Below the pieces are notes generated by a model. It worked only from the letters and a program-made list of their open reading frames with translations, was not told the DNA's origin and did not search any database. The translations under genes and the position numbers were made by a program. 64,000 nucleotides of DNA from Saprospiraceae bacterium (GTDB lineage Bacteria; Bacteroidota; Bacteroidia; Chitinophagales; Saprospiraceae). The stretch lies in the NCBI GenBank assembly GCA_028285085.1, contig JANQQI010000026.1, positions 1 through 64,000 of the forward strand, in the 5' to 3' direction. Positions 1-9,190 of the stretch are shown in pieces. Within the stretch, counting starts at the first letter, position 1. The number at the start of each line of letters is the position of its first letter.

Positions 1-617
1 TAGGATAGGTTCTCCCGACGAAAGCTTTGCTGTAATACATTAGATGCTTGAAATTCCAGTTTCTCCTGAATATCTTCCACTACCGTTGGTGTTGCTGTAG
101 CGGTAAGGGCTAAGATCGGCACCTTGGGATGGAGCTCTCGAATTTCAGCAATCTCTAAATACGGTGGGCGAAAGTCGTAGCCCCATTGAGAAATGCAATG
201 CGCCTCGTCTACTGCGATAAGATTGACAGCCATTTTTTGTACCCGCTCTCGTACCAACTCCGTTTTGAGTCGCTCCGGTGATAGATACAAAAAACGCGTA
301 TGACCATAAATACAATTATCCAAAATGCGATCGATATCTCGAAAATGCATGCCGGAGTAAATAGCTTGCGCATCAATCCCTCGACTACGGAGTTGATTGA
401 CCTGATCTTTCATCAGCGCAATTAAAGGTGAAACGACGAGGCAAATACCGTCCCGACAAAGCGCCGGAACTTGAAAACAAATTGATTTACCTCCACCGGT
501 AGGTAACAAAGCAAGTGTATCCCGTCCATCGAGTACCGATTGGATAATCTCCTCTTGAGTGGGGCGAAACTGTTCGTAGCCCCAATACTCTTTAAGAACA
601 TCGATTGGTTTGAGCAT
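1..617 (-). CDS. recQ: ATP-dependent DNA helicase RecQ (N-terminal part, runs off the window)
   Basis: This is the first ~205 codons of a RecQ-family 3'-5' DNA helicase, open to the left edge of the window, so the C-terminal part is missing. Reading down the minus strand from the ATG at 617-615, the superfamily 2 motifs are clear: motif 0 FRPTQEEII at residues 17-25, Walker A TGGGKS at 40-45, the SPLIALMKDQV motif Ia region near 63-73, the DEAHC box at 137-141 followed by the RecQ-specific ISQWGYDFRP stretch, and the LTATAT motif III. RecQ unwinds forked and recombination intermediates in the cytoplasm. The start was chosen because MLKPIDVLKEYWGYEQFRPTQ is the usual N terminus of the family. 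Family assignment is secure; whether RQC and HRDC domains follow cannot be seen. Confidence 0.95.
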   Translation of the reverse strand, partial: MLKPIDVLKEYWGYEQFRPTQEEIIQSVLDGRDTLALLPTGGGKSICFQVPALCRDGICLVVSPLIALMKDQVNQLRSRGIDAQAIYSGMHFRDIDRILDNCIYGHTRFLYLSPERLKTELVRERVQKMAVNLIAVDEAHCISQWGYDFRPPYLEIAEIRELHPKVPILALTATATPTVVEDIQEKLEFQASNVLQQSFRRENLS

Positions 618-771
618 ACAAATATAAGATCCGGTTGATTCATGGTACCCTTGCAGATTCAGTTTTAACAGCTGAAAAGCAATTTGAATAACTAAAAATG
701 GACCTACTCAAAGAAAGGATATTAGTCTGAGAAAACAAAACGACGAGGAAGAACAAAGTACGCATAAAAAA

Positions 772-797
772 AGCGTTTTGCCCGTGGGCAAAACGCT
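772..797 (-). terminator. Rho-independent terminator of the 854-1720 gene
   Basis: A perfect 12-bp inverted repeat (772-783 with 786-797) encloses a 2-base apex. Read on the minus strand it is followed by a run of T (the A-run at 765-772 on the plus strand). It lies about 55 bases beyond the stop codon of the minus-strand barrel gene. Confidence 0.85.
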
Positions 798-853
798 AAG
801 ATTTCATAATTTTCTAAAATGGTTATTTGATTAGAGAATAAGAATTTTCAAAT

Positions 854-1720
854 CTAGAAATCGACCATAAAGAAGGAATTACTATTCGTATAATCCAAAC
901 CGTATTCGTCGGTTAGATTCACAGAAATGGTTACCCCTCCAAAAAAGTACCAGTCCATCTTATCGGGATTTCCTCTGATCTTTCCTGCTGGCTCATCAGC
1001 TGATTTCAAATCCAATTCGTAGTACTCGGCTTCACGGAAAGACAATTGTGCAGCGATAGGATCCGCAGCATCTAAGGCTTCGATGTTTGGATACACGGTT
1101 GATACATCATCCAAGTAATCCGTGAAAGTTTTACGCAAACCGATTTCTACGCCGATATTACAACGGTAGTTCAAGTTAATCTTCGTTCCGATTCCCATTG
1201 GAATAGCAATTTGATAGAGGCTGTAAGGCGTGTTATCACTGCCCGGAAGATACTGCCCTTCAGTACCCAAATCACGCAACGAATAACGTTCGCCTTCAAA
1301 ATCCGCGTAGGGATTAAATTTGAAGCCTGCCACCCCGGTGAAGAGGTAAAAAGCAGCAATCTTGTCCTCGCGAATATCGAATGGAACAATATTGAACTCT
1401 CCGGTTAATGATAATTCATAAATCGGTGATTTGAAAGATAAGTTACGCTGGCGACGTCCGCTCGACGCACTGGAATTTTGATCGGTACCAGAAATCTCCC
1501 CTTTCAAAAAACCAAGTTTTACGGAAAGGTGTCGGTTCAAATTCAAGCGACCAAATAGTCCCAATGCCATATTGTATTCAGACGGCTCCAAGTGACTGGC
1601 TTGCAAATCGCCGAAGTAGTTAGTGAATCCGAATTGCCCCCCTATTTCGAAATATTGCGCAGAAGACACAGACATCCCCAAAGTGCACATTAATAATAAT
1701 GTCAACGTCAGGTTTCTCAT
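854..1720 (-). CDS. DUF6089-like outer-membrane beta-barrel protein (copy 1)
   Basis: A 288-residue protein with a cleavable signal peptide (about residues 1-21, ending SSA/Q), followed by alternating aromatic/polar strands typical of an outer-membrane barrel. The stretch LGTEGQ...TPYSLYQIAIPMGIG and the motif RKTFTDYLDDVST near residues 198-210 are characteristic of the Bacteroidota family usually annotated DUF6089, which as I recall includes or resembles the type IX secretion protein PorG. It is a paralogue of the next gene (2095-2931), sharing the TDYLDDVST motif and a GNPDxxDWY motif near the C terminus. A signal peptide, its own terminator and a ~370-base gap before the next gene suggest separate transcription. 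The exact role is unknown; a structural or secretion-associated barrel is the best guess. Confidence 0.8.
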   Translation of the reverse strand: MRNLTLTLLLMCTLGMSVSSAQYFEIGGQFGFTNYFGDLQASHLEPSEYNMALGLFGRLNLNRHLSVKLGFLKGEISGTDQNSSASSGRRQRNLSFKSPIYELSLTGEFNIVPFDIREDKIAAFYLFTGVAGFKFNPYADFEGERYSLRDLGTEGQYLPGSDNTPYSLYQIAIPMGIGTKINLNYRCNIGVEIGLRKTFTDYLDDVSTVYPNIEALDAADPIAAQLSFREAEYYELDLKSADEPAGKIRGNPDKMDWYFFGGVTISVNLTDEYGLDYTNSNSFFMVDF

Positions 1721-2034
1721 ATTAAATTATTTTGGCGGTTATGAATGAAAATCAATTATAGGATACAGATTTAATCAAGCTAGAATACTAGTTGACGATC
1801 TGCCATCGGGGGGAGAAAAGACGTTTTAAAATTGCTAAAGGGAATAATTTCAGGGTGGGGAGAAATCGATAATTACGATCGATTTTACATTGGTACATTC
1901 AAAAAGAATTCCAAATTGCTCAGACCACTTCAAATTTCAAAAAAACCGTGACAAGGTAAATTCAGCACTTTGGAGGGATTTTCCAGCGAAAAGCCGAAAA
2001 ACGGGATATGTTTAGTGACGAGATTTCGGTAATA

Positions 2035-2070
2035 AAAATGGGCTTTCACCTCAGGATGAAAGCCCATTTT
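2035..2070 (-). terminator. Terminator of the 2095-2931 gene
   Basis: A 14-bp perfect inverted repeat (2035-2048 with 2057-2070) with an 8-base loop that can itself pair three bases. On the minus strand it ends in a T-run, 25 bases past the stop of the second DUF6089-like gene. The rest of the gap 1721-2034 shows no gene; it must hold the promoter of the 854-1720 gene, but I see no clear element. Confidence 0.85.
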
Positions 2071-2094
2071 GTCTGGCCTCAAAGCGTTCAGGGT

Positions 2095-2931
2095 CTAAAA
2101 TGCACCAGGACATCCCCCGCGACGGCGGGAACGGGAACGTACGCCGACCAAGCCATTATCGATGAAATTATAAGATACAGTGATCGCTGTAATGACGTAC
2201 CAATCATCACTATCTGGATTACCACGAGCGTCACCAGGATTTACTTCCACGCCAGAGCGATTGGATAAAATGGCGGATAGTTCTCCGTTATTAGCTAGAA
2301 GAAGATCAGGATCAACATAAGAGGTACTCACATCATCCAAGTAATCCGTAAAGACCTTTCTTACTCCCATTTCAATACCTATATTCCATTTATCATTAAT
2401 AGCATATTTCAGACCTCCTCCCACAGGGATGGCCAGGGTAAATAAACTATATGGGCTGGGATAACCTTCAATCCCCTGCCCTTCCGTGCCTAGTGGTTGC
2501 AGTTCAATCCATTCGCCATCCAATTTGGTGCGTGGGTTAAAGTGCGTAAAGCCAATTCCAACAAAGATATAAGGCGAAAATGGTCGTTGTAAGGCGTAAG
2601 GTTGGTAGCCCATGATATTGAATTCTCCAATGGCGGCAAATTCCAAAATTGAAGAACGGAAACTCAAATTACGTCCGCGATCATAGCGGGCATCATCTCC
2701 AGAAAGTGTAGCGTAGGCTAAATTCACCCGTCCGGTAAGGTAATCATTGAAATTGTAGCGCAGAAATCCCCCAACAGAGGCGTGGGTTTTCCCTAAACTG
2801 ACCCGTAGATTCGATGGTCCCAAGTCTCCTTGATAGTTAGAAACACCAGCCATCAATCCAGCCTCAAAATACTGTCCGAATAACAATAGAGGACTAGATA
2901 ATAAACAAACAAGTAGGATTTTTTTGAGCAT
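2095..2931 (-). CDS. DUF6089-like outer-membrane beta-barrel protein (copy 2), basic C-terminal tail
   Basis: A 278-residue paralogue of the neighbouring barrel gene. It has a signal peptide of about 19 residues (ending LLLFG/Q), the same LGTEGQG...PYSLFTLAIPVGGGLKY region and the shared RKVFTDYLDDVST motif. Unlike copy 1 it ends with a short arginine-rich tail (RSRSRRRGGCPGAF) rather than an aromatic last strand. A terminal Phe is still present, as expected for many outer-membrane barrels. Its promoter lies in the divergent gap 2932-3250 shared with the subtilase gene. The family occurs in Bacteroidota with T9SS and may be related to PorG, but no function can be fixed from sequence alone. 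The tandem arrangement suggests gene duplication. Confidence 0.8.
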   Translation of the reverse strand: MLKKILLVCLLSSPLLLFGQYFEAGLMAGVSNYQGDLGPSNLRVSLGKTHASVGGFLRYNFNDYLTGRVNLAYATLSGDDARYDRGRNLSFRSSILEFAAIGEFNIMGYQPYALQRPFSPYIFVGIGFTHFNPRTKLDGEWIELQPLGTEGQGIEGYPSPYSLFTLAIPVGGGLKYAINDKWNIGIEMGVRKVFTDYLDDVSTSYVDPDLLLANNGELSAILSNRSGVEVNPGDARGNPDSDDWYVITAITVSYNFIDNGLVGVRSRSRRRGGCPGAF

Positions 2932-3142
2932 CTTGACCTAATTTATATTCAATAGAAAGGACACATAAAAAGCGCCAAAATTTCTTATTTACTACGCGAA
3001 ATTACGCATTTTGATGCATTACAGTCAACAAATATGTGGATTCGTAGGTGATAAAGGGGTTTTTGTCAGCCAACCTGCCAAGGTTTATCTAAACTCCGAT
3101 AAACTACACATATAAATAAGCTAATTTTCGTTATAATTATTC

Positions 3143-3150
3143 TAATTTTG
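3143..3150 (+). promoter_or_regulatory. Candidate -7 promoter box (TAnnTTTG) for the subtilase gene
   Basis: TAATTTTG matches the Bacteroidota sigma-A -7 consensus TAnnTTTG exactly. It lies about 100 bases before the ATG at 3251 in the divergent gap. No good TTTG -33 box is seen at the usual spacing, so this is a weak call. Apart from this the gap 2932-3250 appears empty. Confidence 0.35.
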
Positions 3151-3250
3151 AATTTGAGATAAGTCCTGTTTCTAACCTACTATTATGTTGTTTTCACAAT
3201 AGGATTAGTCTTACAACTTTAACTATTTTTTGATTAAACGATTAATAATA

Positions 3251-4927
3251 ATGAAAATGAAATCCATTTTAAGCCTATTCATCGCCTGCTTGGTCCTTCC
3301 GGCCCTGACCATGGCGCAGGACAGTGCTCCCAAAGACTGGTTCCATTTAGACCCAGCAACCAGTAACTATCCAGGTATCAATACTAATCAAACTTACCAG
3401 GATCTTCTCGGCAACCGGGAATCTAAAACGGTTATTGTTGCGGTAATCGACTCTGGTGTTGATTTTGACCACGAAGATTTGAAAGATGTTATGTGGGTCA
3501 ACCCGGGTGAAATCCCTAACAATGGCAAAGACGATGATAATAATGGCTACGTGGATGATGTCCACGGTTGGAACTTCATCGGCGGAAAAGATGGTCAAAA
3601 CGTACACTACGATGCTTTAGAGGTTAGCCGTTTGGTAGCCCATTATAATAAGATGTTTGCATCTAAAGACACCACTAAATTGTCTAAAAAAGAGCGCAAA
3701 AAATTCGAAGAGTACAAAGAGATGAAAAACCTAGTCAAAAGCGAGCGCGAGAAATTCGAGAAGCAGTCGGCTGGTTTTATGGCTTACGCCGAAGCATTGG
3801 AATCTTTGAAAAAGAAAACCGGTAAAGAAAACTTCACCAAAGAAGACTTGGATGCTATCAAAAATCCTGATGATAAAACGCAGCAAGCCATCGCTATGAT
3901 TGGTGGTTCTTTGGAGAAAGGCTACACGGTTGAAGAATTGACGGAGCAAGTAAACGGTGCTACTGAATACTTCAATGCTCGTATCAACCACTACTACAAT
4001 CCTGATTACGACCCACGTAGTATCGTAGGCGACAACTACGCTGATTCTGACCAACGTAACTACGGTAACAATGATGTAGAAGGTCCTGATGCTAATCACG
4101 GTACACACGTAGCTGGTATCATTGCTGCTTCTCGTGGCAATAGCGTCGGTATGGACGGTATCGCCGATAATGTAAAGATCATGTCTATCCGCTGTGTTCC
4201 AGATGGTGATGAGCGAGATAAAGACGTAGCTAACGCTATCCGTTATGCGGTTGATAATGGTGCAGAAGTCATCAATATGAGCTTTGGTAAAAGCTACAAG
4301 TGGGACAAAGATGCTGTAGACAAAGCCGTAAAATACGCTCAAAAGAATGATGTATTGTTAGTACACGCTGCTGGTAATGACGGTAGTGATAATGATATGG
4401 GTAAAAACTTCCCTAACGACATCTATGACAAGAAAGGCTGGTTCCGTCCTAAAAAAGCGAAAGTATGGATGGAAGTTGGTGCTTTGAACTGGAAAGGTGG
4501 TGACAAAGCTGCAGCTTCATTCTCTAACTACGGTAAGGAGAATGTAGACATCTTCGCTCCAGGTACTCAAATTTACTCTACTACCGTCGGTGACAACTAC
4601 GATAGCTACCCAGGTACAAGTATGGCCTCTCCGATGGTAGCGGGTGTAGCTGCTTTGCTACGTTCTTACTTCCCTGAGTTGTCTGCTAAGCAGGTCAAAG
4701 AAATTTTGATGTCAACTGCGACGCCAACTAACGCTAAGGTGGTAAAACCAGGTACGGAAGACGAGATGGTACCATTTAATAGCCTGTCTGTCAGTGGTGG
4801 CATGCTCAACGCTTACCAAGCGGTGAAAAAAGCATCAATCACTAAAGGAAAGCGCAAGAAGAAACACGTGAAGCGCTCGAAAGAAACAGCTAAGAAATTA
4901 GCTAAAGGCAAAAAATCAAAGGCTTAA
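3251..4927 (+). CDS. Secreted subtilisin-like serine peptidase (S8 family)
   Basis: A 558-residue peptidase counted from the ATG at 3251; upstream non-ATG starts would put charged residues before the signal peptide. The signal peptide is MKMKSILS...TMAQ (about 1-23). The catalytic triad is visible: Asp67 in VAVIDSGVD, His283 in HGTHVAG, Ser457 in GTSMASP, with the oxyanion Asn376 in AAGNDG. Between Asp and His lies an unusually long insertion (~215 residues) containing a charged, Lys/Glu-rich coiled-coil-like stretch (about 125-210). After the catalytic domain there is no T9SS sorting domain but a ~28-residue Lys/Arg-rich tail. Expected activity is extracellular or periplasmic proteolysis. 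No propeptide (I9) domain is recognisable between the signal peptide and the catalytic domain. Confidence 0.9.
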   Translation: MKMKSILSLFIACLVLPALTMAQDSAPKDWFHLDPATSNYPGINTNQTYQDLLGNRESKTVIVAVIDSGVDFDHEDLKDVMWVNPGEIPNNGKDDDNNGYVDDVHGWNFIGGKDGQNVHYDALEVSRLVAHYNKMFASKDTTKLSKKERKKFEEYKEMKNLVKSEREKFEKQSAGFMAYAEALESLKKKTGKENFTKEDLDAIKNPDDKTQQAIAMIGGSLEKGYTVEELTEQVNGATEYFNARINHYYNPDYDPRSIVGDNYADSDQRNYGNNDVEGPDANHGTHVAGIIAASRGNSVGMDGIADNVKIMSIRCVPDGDERDKDVANAIRYAVDNGAEVINMSFGKSYKWDKDAVDKAVKYAQKNDVLLVHAAGNDGSDNDMGKNFPNDIYDKKGWFRPKKAKVWMEVGALNWKGGDKAAASFSNYGKENVDIFAPGTQIYSTTVGDNYDSYPGTSMASPMVAGVAALLRSYFPELSAKQVKEILMSTATPTNAKVVKPGTEDEMVPFNSLSVSGGMLNAYQAVKKASITKGKRKKKHVKRSKETAKKLAKGKKSKA

Positions 4928-4945
4928 TCGCTGTTGGTAAATACT

Positions 4946-4985
4946 AAAAAAAGGCCCGAAGCATTGTGCTTCGGGCCTTTTTTTA
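4946..4985. terminator. Bidirectional terminator between convergent genes
   Basis: A 13-bp stem (4951-4963 with 4967-4979) with a TTG loop, flanked by an A-run on the left and a T-run on the right. It can therefore end both the plus-strand subtilase transcript and the minus-strand ABC-F transcript. Confidence 0.9.
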
Positions 4986-5014
4986 TTTCGTTGATTACGT
5001 TGAGGCTACCCCTC

Positions 5015-6940
5015 CTACCCTCCGGCGGCTTCGAGGGCTTCCTGGGCTTCTTCCCACTGTTCCATGGTCACCTCTAAATCGCCCTGGCACTGACGGTAAG
5101 CCTCTAATACCTTTTGAGCATCTGCGGATTCATAAAAGCCAGCCGCTCCCATTTGTGTTTCAAACTGAGCGAGTTTGGCTTCCAGCTCTTCGATTTTACG
5201 CTCAGCGTATTGGACAGCACGTTCCAGCTTTTTCAAAGTCTTACGGTCCACTGGCGCCTGAGTTTTAGGCGTAGCGGTTGATGCATTAGTGGACTTAGCT
5301 TTTGAGCTCATTTCCACAGCCCGCATATTATCCAAACGACGTTTTTCAAGAAAGAAATTGACATCGCCCAAGTACTCGTGTAACTGACGATCGCGAAACT
5401 CAATGGTTTTATCCGTCAGGGATTGCAAAAAATCCCGATCGTGCGAAACCACGATGAGCGTACCGTCATATTCCAAGATGGCTTTTTTCAGCACATCCTT
5501 AGACAACATATCCAAGTGGTTGGTCGGCTCATCCAGTACTAAAAAATTGATCGGGCGCAGCAACAGACAAGCCAAAGCTAGGCGCGCCCGCTCTCCTCCC
5601 GATAACACCGAGACTTTTTTCTCTACATCTTCGCCACTGAACATAAATGCCCCCAGGATAGAGCGTACTCGGGGGCGTAGCTCCGATGGCGCTGCATTTT
5701 CCATAGTTTCCAATACTGTAGACTTCGGATGTAAACTATCCGTCTGATTCTGGGCGTAGTAGCCAAGCTGGACATTATGCCCGAGACGAATATGCCCATC
5801 GGTAGGTTGTAGCTCGTTGACCAACATCTTAGCCAGCGTCGTCTTACCCTGGCCGTTTTGGCCAACGAAAGCGACACGGTCGCCGCGGTCAATTTTCAGG
5901 CGTACTTGGTCCAAGACATTCAGGGCGCCGTAGCTTTTGGTCAAAGCTTCGGTTTCGGCGACGACTTCGCCGGAGCGTGGTGCGGGCGGAAATTTGATAT
6001 TCATCACCGCCGTATCCTCAGAATCAATTTCCACGCGATCCATCCGATCGAGCTGCTTAATCAGTGATTGAGCCATTTTAGCCTTATTAGCCTTGGCGCG
6101 AAATCGCTCGATCAACCGCTCGGTTTGTGCAATCTTTTGTTGCTGATTGTCGAAAGCCGCTTTCATCTTTTCACGACGCTCGGCACGCAGCGATAAGTAT
6201 TTTGAATAGGGTGCTTTATAATCGTAGACTTTTCCCAATTCGATTTCAACCGTACGCTTAGTAATGTTGTCCAAAAACATCCGGTCGTGAGAAATGAGGA
6301 TTACAGCACCAGGATAGTCTTTTAGAAAAGACTCCAGCCAAAGAATGGATTCGATATCCAAGTGATTGGTCGGCTCATCCAGCAGCAAATAATCGGGCCG
6401 CTGCAATAACATCTTAGCTAATTCGATACGCATTTGCCAGCCGCCACTGAATTCATCTACCAAACGTTGCATATCCTTAGGTTTGAAACCAAGGCCTTGC
6501 AAAATTTTCTCGGCATCCGCTTCCATGCTGGCTCCGCCTAGAATAGCAAAACGATCATTCGTCGTCGCGAGCTCTTCAATAAGTTTTAGATAGCCATCAC
6601 TTTCATAATCGGTACGTTCTCCCAGTTCCTGGTTAATGGCTTCGATACGTTGTTCCAGTTCCCTCACCTCGGCAAAGGCCGTCAAAGTTTCTTCAATCAC
6701 AGTCCGCCCTTTAGGCAGTTGCATTTCCTGATGTAAGAATCCCAGTGAACTACTCGTTGGCCGGGTCACCTGCCCTGAATCCGGGCTAATCTCTCCGGCG
6801 ATAATTTTTAGAAGCGTAGATTTACCGGCACCGTTGCGGCCCACCAATCCAACTTTATCGCGTTCCTGAATGACTACCGAGATGGTATCCATCAGTACCC
6901 GATCACCATATTTTAAAAAGATATTGCTTGCCGTGATCAT
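5015..6940 (-). CDS. ABC-F family ATPase (YheS/Uup-like translation factor)
   Basis: A 641-residue protein with two ABC ATPase domains and no membrane segments, the ABC-F architecture. Domain 1 has Walker A GRNGAGKST (34-42), signature FSGGWQMR and Walker B LLLDEPTNHLD. The inter-domain linker contains the FRAKANKAKMAQS motif of the P-site tRNA-interaction region, of the YheS/YdiF type. Domain 2 has Walker A GQNGQGKTT, signature LSGGERAR and LVLDEPTNHLD. The last ~90 residues form a Uup-like charged coiled coil. ABC-F proteins act on the ribosome to relieve stalling. It is the last gene of a co-directional run, 9 bases after the AlgH gene, and is followed by the bidirectional hairpin near 4965. 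The paralogue (EttA, Uup, YheS or an antibiotic-resistance type) cannot be fixed with certainty. Confidence 0.93.
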   Translation of the reverse strand: MITASNIFLKYGDRVLMDTISVVIQERDKVGLVGRNGAGKSTLLKIIAGEISPDSGQVTRPTSSSLGFLHQEMQLPKGRTVIEETLTAFAEVRELEQRIEAINQELGERTDYESDGYLKLIEELATTNDRFAILGGASMEADAEKILQGLGFKPKDMQRLVDEFSGGWQMRIELAKMLLQRPDYLLLDEPTNHLDIESILWLESFLKDYPGAVILISHDRMFLDNITKRTVEIELGKVYDYKAPYSKYLSLRAERREKMKAAFDNQQQKIAQTERLIERFRAKANKAKMAQSLIKQLDRMDRVEIDSEDTAVMNIKFPPAPRSGEVVAETEALTKSYGALNVLDQVRLKIDRGDRVAFVGQNGQGKTTLAKMLVNELQPTDGHIRLGHNVQLGYYAQNQTDSLHPKSTVLETMENAAPSELRPRVRSILGAFMFSGEDVEKKVSVLSGGERARLALACLLLRPINFLVLDEPTNHLDMLSKDVLKKAILEYDGTLIVVSHDRDFLQSLTDKTIEFRDRQLHEYLGDVNFFLEKRRLDNMRAVEMSSKAKSTNASTATPKTQAPVDRKTLKKLERAVQYAERKIEELEAKLAQFETQMGAAGFYESADAQKVLEAYRQCQGDLEVTMEQWEEAQEALEAAGG

Positions 6941-6949
6941 CTTTGGTTA

Positions 6950-7501
6950 CTAGTTCCAATTCACACCTTCTGGCATTTGGGCAATGACCGAAAAGGTGTC
7001 CCCCTTATTCTGCATCACTTTCTTCCAAAGGGTTTGGGGTTTATTTTTGAAAAGATAATTTGCGTCCATCTGGGCAATCACCCAGGAGCCGTAAGCCATT
7101 TCTTCTTCTAGCTGGCCGGGCGACCAACCTGAATAGCCTACAAAAAAACGGATATCACCTGGTTTTATGAGTTCTGAGCGAATGAGGAACTTCAATTTTT
7201 CAAAATCACCTCCCCAATACACACCATCAACCACTTGTCGACTATCGTCCAATAGTTCTCCTACATTATGAATGTAGTGAATCGTATCTGTTTGCACTGG
7301 TCCGCCGTAGTGCACGTAGGAATCAAACTCTGGAAAGTCCGCGATCAACTCCGTGATCTTCATATCCAGAGACTTGTTCAGAATAAACCCTAGGCTACCA
7401 TCCTCCTCTTTTTCACAGAGCAACACAACCGATCGTTTGAAATTGGGATCGATCATAAAGGGCTCGGCCACCAGTACATTGCCTTTCACGAAATCTTCCA
7501 T
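6950..7501 (-). CDS. algH: YqgE/AlgH family protein (UPF0301)
   Basis: A 183-residue protein from the ATG at 7501, chosen because MEDFVKGNVLVAEPFM is the conserved family N terminus; a longer frame to 7582 adds 27 residues without family character. Hallmarks are GNVLVAEPFM...DPNFKRSVVLLCEH-like text, GFILNK, YGGPVQ and the C-terminal FVGYSGWSPGQLEEE motif. The biochemical role is not established; AlgH was first linked to alginate regulation in Pseudomonas, and the family is soluble and cytoplasmic. It lies between fabD and an ABC-F gene in one minus-strand run, which suggests a housekeeping operon. Confidence 0.92.
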   Translation of the reverse strand: MEDFVKGNVLVAEPFMIDPNFKRSVVLLCEKEEDGSLGFILNKSLDMKITELIADFPEFDSYVHYGGPVQTDTIHYIHNVGELLDDSRQVVDGVYWGGDFEKLKFLIRSELIKPGDIRFFVGYSGWSPGQLEEEMAYGSWVIAQMDANYLFKNKPQTLWKKVMQNKGDTFSVIAQMPEGVNWN

Positions 7502-7677
7502 TATTAAAACGCTTAAGCCATTACAAAGTGTTGATTTTCTATGGTGAGTTGTCGTGTTACATAAACGCCTCAATAGCAGCACTCAATATACAAACTCAAA
7601 AACAAATAGGTTGCCATTTTCCTAAATTCGCAAAAATCTTATGTGAATATTTGCGTTGAGGGAAATAAGCGCAATGT

Positions 7678-8556
7678 TTAAATAGCTTCTATGGGCTTAG
7701 AGCGATCTACCTTCAGAATTAAGCCACGTAGCACTTTTCCATTACCTCCAACCTCGACAAAAGATTCAGCACCATCGTCCAGTAACTGACGCACCGATTG
7801 CGTCCAACGAACCGGAGCGGTCAGTTGTGCAATTAAATTTTGGCGAATAGTGGCCGGATCCGTTTCCGCTTTAGCCGTCACGTTTTGGTAGATAGGACAA
7901 CGCGGCGCCTGCATATCTGTTGCTTCGATCGCCGCTTGTAATTCTTCCCGTGCAGGCTCCATCAATGGTGAGTGAAAAGCACCACCAACCGCCAGTACAA
8001 TGGCTCGGCGAGCACCGGCTGCCTTACATTGCTCCACGGCCGCTTCGATACCAGCAATACTTCCTGAGATAACGAGTTGGCCTGGGCTGTTATAATTAGC
8101 AGGAACCACCACTTCGTCAATCTCCGCGCAAATCTTTTCCACCACTTCGTCTTCCAAGCCGAGGATCGCGGCCATGGTACTTTCTTGCATTTCACATGCT
8201 TTTTGCATTGCCATGGCTCGTTTTTGTACCAAGCGAAGGCCATCGGCAAAGTTCAAGGCGCCGGCCGCGACCAGGGCCGAAAATTCGCCGAGTGAGTGGC
8301 CGGCAACGGCGTCAGGTTGGAAGTTGTCACCCGCCAAACGAGCAGCAACCATCGAATGGACAAAAATAGCGGGTTGGGTAATACGAGTGGCTTTTAGCTC
8401 TTCGGCCGTCCCTTCGAACATAACATCCGACAGGCGGTATCCCAAAATATCATTAGCCTCCTCGAACAGATCACGAGCGATCGGTTGCTCATTGTATAAT
8501 TCTTTTCCCATTCCTTCGAATTGGGCACCCTGGCCCGGGAAAACGTAAGCTTTCAT
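7678..8556 (-). CDS. fabD: Malonyl-CoA:ACP transacylase FabD
   Basis: A 292-residue acyltransferase, standard family length. It transfers malonyl from CoA to acyl-carrier protein to start type II fatty acid synthesis. Visible motifs are FPGQGAQ (6-12), the nucleophile elbow GHSLGE with Ser88, the Arg of the malonyl-carboxylate-binding region, the GGAFHSPLM motif with the catalytic His near residue 195, and the C-terminal VEVGGNGKVLRGL. It follows folE by 20 bases, so co-transcription with the pterin genes is likely. No unusual residues were seen. Confidence 0.96.
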   Translation of the reverse strand: MKAYVFPGQGAQFEGMGKELYNEQPIARDLFEEANDILGYRLSDVMFEGTAEELKATRITQPAIFVHSMVAARLAGDNFQPDAVAGHSLGEFSALVAAGALNFADGLRLVQKRAMAMQKACEMQESTMAAILGLEDEVVEKICAEIDEVVVPANYNSPGQLVISGSIAGIEAAVEQCKAAGARRAIVLAVGGAFHSPLMEPAREELQAAIEATDMQAPRCPIYQNVTAKAETDPATIRQNLIAQLTAPVRWTQSVRQLLDDGAESFVEVGGNGKVLRGLILKVDRSKPIEAI

Positions 8557-8576
8557 ATAATAAGTGTGTGTTTGTT

Positions 8577-9173
8577 TTAGTGTAATTTAGTTGAGATGAG
8601 ATTGAGAAACTCATTGCGGGTCTCGACCTTTTGGAACTCGCCGGTAAAAGCAGAAGTTGTCGTGACCGAATTTTGCTTTTGTACCCCGCGCATCATCATG
8701 CAAAGGTGCTTTGCTTCGATGACGACCGCTACGCCCAATGGATTCAGGGTATCTTGCAACGAATGCAAGATTTGATCCGTCAGACGTTCTTGTACCTGCA
8801 AACGACGTGCAAAGACATCAATAATACGCGGAATTTTACTTAGTCCGACAATGTAGCCATTGGGAATGTAAGCGACGTGTGCTTTGCCAAAAAATGGTAG
8901 TAAATGATGCTCACAGAGCGAGTACAGTTCGATGTCTTTGACGATCACCATTTCTGAGTAATCCTCCTTGAACATCGCTGATCGGAGAATATCTTCAGCA
9001 TTCAGATCGTAGCCTTGCGTCAAAAACTGCATTGCCTTGGCGGCACGCTCCGGCGTTTTAATCAGACCTTCTCGCGCAGGGTCCTCCCCTATTTCTGTAA
9101 TTATGGTTTCAAATTTATTGATCAGACTGCCGGTCGTTTTACCGTCGTAAGTTTCTTCTTTTTTGTAAGACAT
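8577..9173 (-). CDS. folE: GTP cyclohydrolase I (FolE)
   Basis: A 198-residue enzyme that converts GTP to 7,8-dihydroneopterin triphosphate, the entry point to folate, queuosine and biopterin-type cofactors. The zinc ligands are present: Cys87 and His90 in [12 protein letters not shown], and Cys158 in [10 protein letters not shown]. The substrate-binding motifs GLSKIPRI and RLQVQERLT and the TTTSAFTG segment are also there. It lies 17 bases after the PTPS/QueD-like gene, whose product would use the same intermediate, so the two steps are linked genetically. Confidence 0.97.
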   Translation of the reverse strand: MSYKKEETYDGKTTGSLINKFETIITEIGEDPAREGLIKTPERAAKAMQFLTQGYDLNAEDILRSAMFKEDYSEMVIVKDIELYSLCEHHLLPFFGKAHVAYIPNGYIVGLSKIPRIIDVFARRLQVQERLTDQILHSLQDTLNPLGVAVVIEAKHLCMMMRGVQKQNSVTTTSAFTGEFQKVETRNEFLNLISTKLH

Positions 9174-9190
9174 CGAATCGTGTTTGGGAA

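Noticed and set aside
3731..4342. 203-codon open frame antisense to the subtilase
   Set aside because: It lies fully within a clear S8 peptidase gene and has no recognisable domain; the frame is a shadow of regular codon use.
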